From contig JAJEKV010000012.1 of NCBI GenBank assembly GCA_021234155.1, positions 5,957,789 to 6,021,788 of the forward strand: a stretch of DNA of 64,000 bases, in the 5' to 3' direction. The stretch is from Isoetes taiwanensis. Lineage: Eukaryota; Streptophyta; Lycopodiopsida; Isoetales; Isoetaceae. Shown piece by piece: positions 1 through 7,805 of this stretch. Numbering within the stretch: position 1 is the stretch's first letter; every line of letters starts with the position of its first letter. Position numbers and translations under genes: made by a program. Below the pieces are notes generated by a model that saw nothing but the letters and a program-made list of their open reading frames with translations, was not told where the DNA came from and searched no databases.

Positions 1-911
1 TCGATTTGTGTAGATTAATTCTATGTATAGTTAAGATTAATCTACGATGCAACCTATGCTAGGTATGGGTCGCATGCGCCAGACCGATGATGAGACCACT
101 ACGGTGATCTCTAGGGCGTGGTGTAATGTCAATGTAGGCATGACCGCGTTTCCGCTTGGGTGAGTGGAAGGTAGATTAGAAAGTCTACTTCTGTCCCACG
201 GAAGTAGACGACCTCGAGAGAAAGGAGGTCATGAAGGAATGCACTGATAGGAAAAGCACCTCTAGCCCCATATATGCTTTGATAGGAGGAATCATGCCTT
301 CACGCCCCATATACGGGAAGGGCCTATCCTCCACGCTGGGCAACTAGGGTGTAGGCATGAGCGGCATATAGGCATATAGGCGCTGTCTCCACGGCCATAA
401 TGGAAGATTCACCCTCTTCCTACGCCGGGAGATTAGCCATGCATCCATGTAGATAGGTGGGGTGGTCACCATATAACCAAAATTTTATTAATAATTAAAA
501 TGGTACTAACGTAGTGTCGACCTGCAGGCCAATAGAGCGCTCCAGAGGGCAAGGAGGTCGAGTTACGAAGAATTGCAACACAAATTTTGTTGGAATGTGT
601 TGCAAGGAATGAAGAGTACCTCGAACAATAATGTTAGACATGAAATGTTAAAATTTTGATAAACCTAATTGTCGTGATAAATAAAACTATCAAGTAACTT
701 GCGTAAAGATGTTATGAATTGATAAGTTATTTCATAATATAATGGCGTGATAATGTCCTAAAAATATATTATATTACCTTAAGGTAATCTTAATAAATGT
801 GTAAGTATTATAGTAGTTTGTCGTATGTATCAGGTTGATTGCAGGTTAGGATGATCCCAAGGTGGGGAGACCCACGATGCTGCGGACAGCATCATTTCAA
901 GGTGGGGAGAA
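1..911 (+). mobile_element. 3' internal end of an LTR retrotransposon
   Basis: No gene is visible here. I read the segment as the 3' untranslated internal part of an LTR retrotransposon, because it ends in a purine-rich tract (AAGGTGGGGAGAA, 899-911) directly against the TGTGACG start of the LTR at 912. The same tract occurs once more 41 bp upstream (859-870). The part from about 60 to 460 has short resemblances to the LTR itself (for example the 'CGCCCCATA..CGGGAAG' stretch), so an older LTR remnant may be included. Boundaries on the left are outside the window. Confidence 0.5.
899..911 (+). other. polypurine tract of LTR element
   Basis: AAGGTGGGGAGAA lies immediately 5' of the LTR start TGTGACG. 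Polypurine tracts prime plus-strand synthesis in LTR retrotransposons and sit exactly at this place in front of a 3' LTR. A near copy lies at 859-870. Confidence 0.6.
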
Positions 912-2525
912 TGTGACGTTCATGGACAGTATACGGTCCCGCCTCGTCACGCGCACACGCCACTCCGACTGACGTGTACGCCGACGTGTAGCCAGGTGGA
1001 TAGCCCTAGGGGCAGCTCGCAAGGAATATGTGCAATTATTAATGTGCACATTTTCCAATGTACACATTAATATGGGCACACATTTCCATGTGGACACTTG
1101 ATGCCAAGTGGGCCATACCCAAGTGTGCAATTAATGTGCACATTTTCCAATGTACACATTAATGTGGGCACACATTTCCATGTGGGCACACTTTGCCACC
1201 TAGCCATTAAAGGCAAGTGGGCCCATTCCCAATTATCCCACATGCCTAAAGGGGATAATTGGAAACCCTAGCCAACCCCTTGTCTATTAAGGAAGGGAAA
1301 CCCTAACTGGCCCATTTTTCGTTTCTAGGGTTTTAGAACTCTGTTTTGGCTGCCTCAACAGCCAAAACCACCTCCCCATTAGTTTCCCTTTACTCGAGCG
1401 TTTCAGCAGGATGGTCGAGCTCAGGTCAGGAGGAGCCACTCAAGGATCAGGTATTTGGCCAATTTAATAGTCTAAACCCTATTTCAGTCATAGAATCAGT
1501 AGGTTTAGCCTATTACATTGCCTATAGCAACCTTCTAGATCTCTAGATACCAGCCTCTAACTAAAGAACCTAACTCTATGACATAGATTATATATAGTTC
1601 TTTAGTTCTTCTGTGATGTATATGGATGATGTATCTCTATGAACTCCTTGTATTGGGAAGGGGGGTAGAGGCCTAAAGCTTGGTAGTAGATGCTCCTAGA
1701 TTAGCCTCTCTAGCACACTATAGATTCGGCCTGTGTACAGGAACCACACTTGGTTGTGGGTGAAGGGGCCAGACTGGCTAAGAAGGAGGTTCATGTTCTG
1801 ACTCTTGAACGATCCCTCTGGTGTGTAAGGCCTACCAGGGATCATTGTGACTAGGTCTAATGGCTTACCACTGAGTGCGGGTAAGGCATGGACTCGACAC
1901 CCGTGAAGTGGTGTACACTTTCCAGTGGGTTCAACACACGGCGGTGGCCCTCTAGTCACCTTGAGTCAAGATGTAGATCTCTCGAGGGGTGATTCCTTCC
2001 TCGCCCCATCGAATCGGGAAGATGAAACCCGTGAATAGCCCTTTTGGCTATGCATCCGGCTGGCTACAAATCAGTCCCGACACTTTTCAGCCCTACTACA
2101 CGCAAAGTGTGCACGGGAGGGGCTGATGGAGTGGACAACCCTATGCCATGTTCATATGCCAGCCAAATCCATTGCCATGAACTCGCCCCCGCAATGAACT
2201 CAAGACCCAAGCCGTCCACATCCCCTTGAGTCCGAGCCTTGGGTAGAACTCCCCATATGTATTGTGCTCACCTTGTTTATGCAGATGTGATGGACCACCC
2301 TTCGAGGTGGATATGTGCTTATGTTATATACTGACATGTATGTTTACGCTTTCGCAGCTAGGTAGGCCCTGAGGGAGACGGGGTAAAATGACCCCTTCAC
2401 TCTTCCCACTGGAACCCGTCACGGTTGCGGTGTCATGTGGAGGGCCCCAGATCGGCCGAGCCGGTATGGGGATGAACTCTGCTTGTATACGGTGAGTGCA
2501 CCGTATACGAGTAGGGGACGTCACA
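912..2525 (+). repeat. long terminal repeat, family 1 (copy 1)
   Basis: The 1614-bp segment starts TGTGACGTTC and ends GACGTCACA, so its ends are TG..CA inside a short inverted repeat (TGTGACG/CGTCACA). It is followed after one base by a tRNA-Met-type primer binding site and preceded by a polypurine tract. Blocks of it recur in the second LTR at 48004-49594: the GGGTAGAG stretch near 1662, the 'GGAGGGGC.GATGGAGTGGACAACC' stretch near 2115 and the 'CCACCCTTCG.GGTGG' stretch near 2295. The 5' part holds a tandem duplication (about 1030-1220), and AAACCCTAA motifs lie near 1300. A TATATATAG at 1589-1597 could be the promoter. Confidence 0.8.
1030..1222 (+). repeat. tandem duplication in the 5' part of the LTR
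   Basis: Two copies of about 95 bp start at 1030 and 1125. Both carry GTGCACATTTTCCAATGTAC, then ACACATTAAT, then GGGCACACATTTCCATGTG. Direct repeats in this part of an LTR are often enhancers; that role is inferred. Confidence 0.75.
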
Positions 2526-2526
2526 G

Positions 2527-2539
2527 TGGTATCAGAGCA
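2527..2539 (+). other. primer binding site (initiator tRNA-Met)
   Basis: TGGTATCAGAGCA follows the LTR end by one base. This is the standard primer site of plant LTR retrotransposons, complementary to the 3' end of initiator tRNA-Met. It fixes the plus strand as the coding strand of the internal region that starts here. Confidence 0.85.
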
Positions 2540-2731
2540 ATGTTCTTGGTGACCAAGAGCAAAGCACTGACCATGCTCCCAGTAGCACTAACTTAATAGG
2601 ATCCTTAAACCTCGAAAAATGGGAATTTTTTTTTCTCATTTTTGTAGTTTATGCTAAGCTAGTAACAGTTAAAAATGAATGAAAATATAAAAAGACTAAA
2701 ATTGGTGGGCCAACCTTCAAAAAGTAGAGTG

Positions 2732-2798
2732 GTCTCACACGTCGCGCCAGGACAGATAATGAGATTCTCATTTTCGGGCTGGGCGCAACGTGTGAGAC
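2732..2798 (+). repeat. 67-base hairpin, copy 1
   Basis: The outer arms are GTCTCACACGTCGCGCCAG and CTGGGCGCAACGTGTGAGAC, which pair over almost their whole length. An inner stem AATGAGA/TCTCATT sits in the loop. A second copy of the same length starts 202 bp downstream. Confidence 0.85.
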
Positions 2799-2933
2799 AT
2801 TCAGCTTGAAACATTAAGAAATGTCATGAATCACAGTAAAATAACTTGATAATTCTAAATTTAAGCTAAGAATCAGTAGAATTGGCATGTTACATGTGTA
2901 AAAAGTACAAAATTTAGTAGTGGGTCCCACCAT

Positions 2934-3000
2934 GTCTCACACGTCGCGCCAGGACAGGAAATGACTTTTTCATTTTCGGGCTGGGCGCAACGTGTGAGAC
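2934..3000 (+). repeat. 67-base hairpin, copy 2
   Basis: The outer arms match those of copy 1. The inner loop differs (AATGACTTTTTCATT instead of AATGAGATTCTCATT) but keeps the AATGA/TCATT stem. Preserved pairing with a changed loop suggests that the folded form matters, although two copies are weak statistics. Confidence 0.85.
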
Positions 3001-3074
3001 CTTGCTTAATTAGGTGCTTTAGATGTTTTAGGCAACCCAAAAAGGTAGTTTAAAAATGACCTAAAAATGACACC

Positions 3075-3083
3075 TATAAATAG
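3075..3083 (+). promoter_or_regulatory. TATA box upstream of the H3-tail reading frame
   Basis: TATAAATAG matches the plant consensus and lies 111 bp before the ATG at 3186. That leaves room for a start site near 3105-3115 and a leader of about 75 bases. Whether this promoter or the LTR drives the frame cannot be told from sequence. Confidence 0.5.
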
Positions 3084-3185
3084 ACCTAGACCCCTCCCAT
3101 TTCCGCATTCTTTCCTTAGAAGTTTGCTCGTGTTCGCCAAGGCAATCTTCTTACGGGCTTTAGCTCGATCGACGAACCATCAAAT

Positions 3186-4037
3186 ATGGCCCGCACAAAA
3201 CAGACCGCTAGGAAGCCTCGCCAAGAAGAATCATCAAGCGCCCAAGGTCCTGCGCTAGTTCAGAGGATCCTTCAAGAACGCCTTTTCCGGGAAGGCGAAT
3301 CTTTCCGAGCGGAGCGACCAGACGGAGATCATAGAAGAAGAGCGGCCGGATATCATGCACCAGATTCTCGAGGAGGTCGCCGAGGAGGAGAGGAGGGCCA
3401 GGGAAGAAGAGAGCAAAAATGGCAGTCGACCGTCGAGGAGCAACCCGAGGCCGGGGCCCGTCAGCGGGAGGAAGAAGAGAGAGAGGAGCAGCGTACACGC
3501 TGACCCCCCCAAAGAAGCAGACTCGCGCCTTCATCGCCAGTATGAAGCCAAGGAGCCCGGAGAGGAGGACGAAGAGTCGGAAGACGACTCCAACCACAAA
3601 TGCGGGTCAAGAAGAGAAAGGCCAAAGCCATTAAAGGTGCAAGAGAAAAAGTCGCGGAAGGTTGGGAAGCGAGCCGTGGGTCCCGGCTATCAACGAACCA
3701 TCAGCGAAAGGTAGACCCCCCGCTTCTACCGACGACTCTGACCGGAGACTACGCCCCCAACACACGTAGGGGCGAAGTTCGGCCAAAACCCCGCCTGCGG
3801 GAGAAGGAAGTCCCCAAAGAAGCGGCACCTCGAAAGCGTAGCACAGAGCGTGAGGAGCCCGGACAGGTGGTGAAGCCCCCATCGTTCCCGACATGGGATA
3901 GAGTTAAAGCCCCGCGACCCCAACGGGAGGCGTACGTGATAGACCCGGTCAAGGTCTATCAGAAGAGGATCAAGGAGCACGACGACTATATGGCTAAGGG
4001 GAGGCGTACAACGCTTACTACCAGGAGCACAGGGTGA
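3186..4037 (+). pseudogene. Reading frame starting with the histone H3 tail; frameshifted
   Basis: The frame opens at ATG 3186 with M-ARTKQTARK, identical to residues 1-9 of histone H3, followed by P instead of Ser10. Nothing after this resembles the histone fold. The open stretches are 3186-3503 (frame 3), about 3259-3714 (frame 1) and 3600-4037 (frame 3), so at least two shifts separate the parts. A further shift near 3995 (run of four G) gives a better reading to the end. Visible traits in order are the H3 tail, a Glu/Arg-rich helix-like stretch (about 3325-3410), an acidic run EEDEESEDD in frame 1 (about 3560-3590), a basic run KKRKAKAIKGAREK (from about 3606), and a Tyr-rich end. It sits where a gag gene would be expected, 0.66 kb after the primer site, but has no Gag domain that I recognise. 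AGG|GTGAGT at 4034 is a good splice donor. The function is unknown. Confidence 0.6.
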
Positions 4038-4127
4038 GTCATATGCATATTGTTTCTGGCCACTATCCTGGGGTCCTGTTCCTTGCAAGCTTATTGCTTT
4101 GGACTCCACTTCTGATATTGTGCGCAG
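4034..4127 (+). other. candidate intron after the H3-tail frame
   Basis: A GTGAGT donor (4034-4039) and a pyrimidine-rich TTGTGCGCAG acceptor (ending 4127) enclose 94 bases, a normal size for a plant intron. The sequence beyond the acceptor is the antisense of a Gag fragment, so a second coding exon is doubtful. Confidence 0.35.
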
Positions 4128-4136
4128 GTTGATTGC

Positions 4137-6177
4137 TCAAAAGAGTTTTCTGATTTCATCGTTCAGGGCCTCAATGTAGCCCTCCACGGCGTGTTGTTCA
4201 CTTAGCTTCGGCACATAGAGCCTTAGCGTCATGAACTCTTCAGTGTATTTCTGCATCGACTTATTACCCCGTTTCAGCCTATAAAACTGTTGCATCATAC
4301 TGTATTCCCTAGGCACATGATGGCATTTGAACGCCTTTGCAGACTTTCTAAATCTGCAGCTGTCTCTTCTTAAACCGTGCGCTTTGGCATAACCCTTCCA
4401 CCATATTCTAGCGGCTCCCTTGAGGTTTGTGGTGGCTACTCTACCCTTGTCCTTATCTTTCATTCTATAGGCGTTGCCATACTTCCTCATTTCATCGAGC
4501 CATGCCTCAGCCCCCATCCCTGCTCTATTAATGCTCGAAAATTGCTCAAGTTTTTGAGCTTTCCACACGTTGCTCAGGGCTGAATCCACTTCTTTTGATA
4601 GTCTGCCTCATTTCTCATCTGTCTACGTTCTGACCTCCCCAGCGATCGTGCTGAACTTCCACTTCTTTATCCGATCCTGAGCCAGAGTCAGAGCTGCTAT
4701 AAGACGAATCTGTACTGGGAGATCTCCTTCTTCGGCTCCTCTTCGTTCCCTTGTCCTTGGCCTACGGCGGTGCTCGAGGCAACTGGACATTCTAGTCCAC
4801 TGTGTTCGTTGCCCTCTCTGCTAGAAAGGCCTTTATATTCTATATGTCGAACTTTATCAGAGATATTTCTTCTTTCGGAATCGGCATCTCATATTCCTCA
4901 AAGATGTTGTGGGGCTGGAATTGTCAGGACGGTGTTTCCTCGTCCCTATATCGATGGTTTTGCTCAGCGGTCCTTGCTGTTCTAGCTGCACACATTAAAT
5001 TACAACTCTTAATATGAATATTGTTTCTTGTTGCATTCGTTGTTTAATGATATAATTGTTTGGACAAAATAATCAACGGAGCATTTATAATGCAAGGCAA
5101 AGATCTTATATATTTTATTATTATCCGATATGTTAATGTAATACAAAAGCTATAATAACACTCATATGATCACATATAACTGGGGTGATCTTCTAAAAAC
5201 TTCTTTACTTGGGATGTACTAACCGTACGTCCCAAGTTCCTGAGGATGTTTGTGGCCATTCCTCCTTGCATAGCCGCTAAGAGCTCTTCAACTCTTCTGT
5301 CTGAGGTGTAGGCAGCGGTAACTGCTAGCCTGCCAGATCGACGATAAGGAACTGCAAAGTCGAAGATGCTTAATGCTATTGATCTCTTGACTAGTATGAC
5401 ATGATCGACACTCTGTTGTAAGTCTTGCATGTCTACGAAGCTTGAGAATGCAATTAGCATAAATATGGCCTCTTCCCCATGTAGGCTAAACAGTCGATGG
5501 ATCACTGCTATCCTGCCATCGGAGAGAAGTGACAGGTAGTATCTGAGGGCCTTATCCTATCCTCCTTGTCGGACTTCTGTCTCCGTTCCTCTGCTTGGCA
5601 TGTGTCTGCCCGCTTACTCGTCCAATGGAACTATGATCATTTCCCTATGGTCTGCAAGTTGGGTTCTGAGGTGAGTTAGGTTGACTGCTCCTGCCCTATA
5701 GCTGGGGGTGGGCGCCATCAAGGAAGAGCTCGATTGAAATGCACTTGTTGTCTTCCCTTTGATACCCATTCATTTTTGGATTGCAATAAACTCTTCCTTT
5801 GATGGTAGCTCTTTTGGGTCATCATCTGCCTGATCCTACTATAGGCCTACAGGTCTGTGGTGGTTTGGCCTGTGTATGATACCAACTCACGTATATCAAC
5901 TGGAAAATCCTACATTTCTCGATTGATGAAGTCATCTAGGTCCGGTTGCTACCACATGAGATGTAGGAGCTCATCATCTACTCTATATTCCCGATTTGTG
6001 CATTCGGGGGGATTCTTGATATCATGGAGGAGGAGGTATTCTTGGCCTTCCATGATGATGGGGGTCAGACTTGTGATGCCTAACCCAAGTGGTGGGGCTA
6101 TCCGCATTATTTGCAAGTCCGCATTGAAGTGGTGGATCTCTTGCCATGGTAGGTTCCCACAATTAGCAATATAGGCC
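4137..6177 (-). pseudogene. Ty3/gypsy-type Gag pseudogene
   Basis: The clearest part is 4137-4589 (150 residues, minus strand). It has the capsid pattern of plant gypsy Gag: AARIWWKGY (59-67), FYRLKRGNKSMQKYTEEF (92-109), then a Leu/Pro segment and YIEALNDEIRKLF before a stop. Upstream on the same strand, 5170-5505 is open for 111 codons, and about 5830-6177 reads as protein with a few stops (ANCGNLPWQEIHHFNADL, then RIAPPLGLGITSLTPIIMEG). I take the whole as one decayed gag-type frame of about 680 codons. No protease, reverse transcriptase or integrase follows; instead it runs tail-to-tail into the H3-tail frame. It belongs to a different element from the plus-strand LTR at 912. Confidence 0.6.
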
Positions 6178-6191
6178 TATAAGCACTTTAG

Positions 6192-6239
6192 TTCAAATAT
6201 TATCCCGCCCTCCCACCCAATGGGCGGGATAAATTTGAA
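6192..6239. repeat. GC-rich hairpin
   Basis: TTCAAAT..TATCCCGCCC and GGGCGGGATA.ATTTGAA form a stem of about 17 bp around an 11-base loop. It stands out in AT-rich DNA just upstream of the minus-strand Gag remnant. Confidence 0.75.
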
Positions 6240-7149
6240 AAGCATGTTTTTATTTTCTTTATTCGAACCAAAACCCTAAACCTTTCTTTATTTTCGATTA
6301 TTCTTTTCCAACTGCACTGGCTCCAACTGTTTCCAGCTTGCTCTGCCATAATGACCTATGGTGGTTTTATGGAGTTGAATCGATGCAAAAAAGAGGAACG
6401 GGGATGGAATGCTGTGACATGAAAATAGTATGATACTGATGTAAACAGGATTCATTTGAAGGAAAGTTTTGATGCACTGGCTTTTAGAACACAAAGGAAA
6501 CTGCCTTAAAAGGTATCTTCAAATTCCATAATGCAGTAGTTGTGGAGATTGGAGCTCACATGGAAGTTTGTAGCTGGAGCCGTTTCATGAGATCGGCACT
6601 GTAGAATCGATTCAGAGGAGCAGATTCTTGAAGAACAAAAAGGACCCCTTTCGGTATCTCCTATTTTATTCCTTTTTATTTAGAAGCATACTTGTCTTTT
6701 GCTTTCATTTCTTTTCACTTATTTGCTTCCATGTCCTTTCACTGATTGCTTGTTTTTGGCATTGCAGATATGGAAGCCCCCTATTTTTTGTCCCCATATT
6801 AAAACATATAGCTGATTATATTGTGGAATATATTGTAGATTGTTCCTTATTACAATTTGAAACATCACAATTTTTTTACATTGCAGAATATATATTGCAG
6901 AATACATTGCTTAGTTTGTAATTGTAAAGCTTGGAATTTTTATTTGAAAATAAGATCATACTTTGGAAATGAACATGTGATTGTATACTTTGAAATTCAA
7001 ACTTGGAAATGAGTTGTATACTTCGAAATTTAAACTAAAAATGCATGTTCATGTGTACTCATTTTATTCGACAATGCAAAAATTCCTTTGTTTACTATAA
7101 GTTTTTTATACTTGTTGTTTTCATTTTATCCAATACATTGTTCCTATAA
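6240..7149. other. AT-rich intergenic stretch
   Basis: I see no supported gene. AACCCTAAACC at about 6270 resembles a plant telo-box. The rest is AT-rich, with short open frames of low complexity. Confidence 0.5.
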
Positions 7150-7475
7150 AACTACACTAGAAAAAAATAATATGTCTAGAAAAAATTGTGCACACAATAC
7201 ATGGTTGCATTACAAACAAAGAAAATAATATGTGGACAATTAAAGAAAAACTATGCTAAAAAATCCTACATATAAAGACTATGCATTGTTCCTAGATGAA
7301 GACCACATTTAAAAACTATGTGATGTTTCTGTTTTTGAGTGAAAACTACACATAAAATTACGCATTGTTTTTATCTAGAAACCATGGTGAAGATACACAT
7401 AAAAACTACGCATTGCTTTCCTCTGAAAATCACGGATGAAAACTACGCGTTATTTGCGTGTGAAAAACCACACTA
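7150..7475 (+). repeat. degenerate tandem array (unit about 55-60 bp)
   Basis: The unit 'AAAAACTACGCATTG' with variations recurs about six times (near 7290, 7315, 7350, 7405, 7445 and others). Spacers such as CTAGAAACCA and CTGAAAATCA lie between the copies. No coding potential is visible. Confidence 0.6.
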
Positions 7476-7477
7476 AA

Positions 7478-7520
7478 CAAGGTGCTGCGCACGGAGGGTT
7501 GCCCTCCATGGCCGGAGGGT
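7478..7520. repeat. repeat with GGAGGG-TTG-CCCTCC hairpin
   Basis: AAGGTGCTGCGCACGGAGGG leads into a hairpin GGAGGGTTGCCCTCC. The same sequence, with the hairpin slightly decayed, occurs inverted at about 45830-45862. It is probably the end of a short repeat family of unknown class. Confidence 0.6.
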
Positions 7521-7805
7521 AAAGTGGCTTAAATCATACTTCAAAGTCATGTTTTCACAATCAATCAAAATTTCTACTTCAAAACAATAGAGTACTTGAT
7601 ACCATGATTTTATGGGAATTGCCCTGAAGAAATCTTTGGTGCTCGGCATATAACAAGTATTGCAGAAGCATAAGGACAAGTTTAATAGAATAGAGAATGG
7701 AAATACATATTTTGTTAGCGTAGAAATGAGAGCAACTCCTTGAAGACCTCTGATCTGTTTTTTAAGCCCAAAGAAATAAAGAAAAGATGGAAAAGGCATC
7801 ACTAA

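Larger units (their letters stand above)
2540..3074 (+). other. leader with two hairpins, no gene
   Basis: No reading frame can be supported. The stretch lies between the primer binding site and a TATA box and holds two similar 67-base hairpins, listed separately. The remainder is AT-rich. Confidence 0.6.

Noticed and set aside
3186-3503. A complete histone H3 gene or H3 variant
   Set aside because: Only the first nine residues match. The helices and loops of the histone fold are absent in all three frames.
5857-6174. Plus-strand protein of 105 residues
   Set aside because: The minus strand at the same place gives coherent protein-like sequence continuous with Gag, so the plus frame is its shadow.
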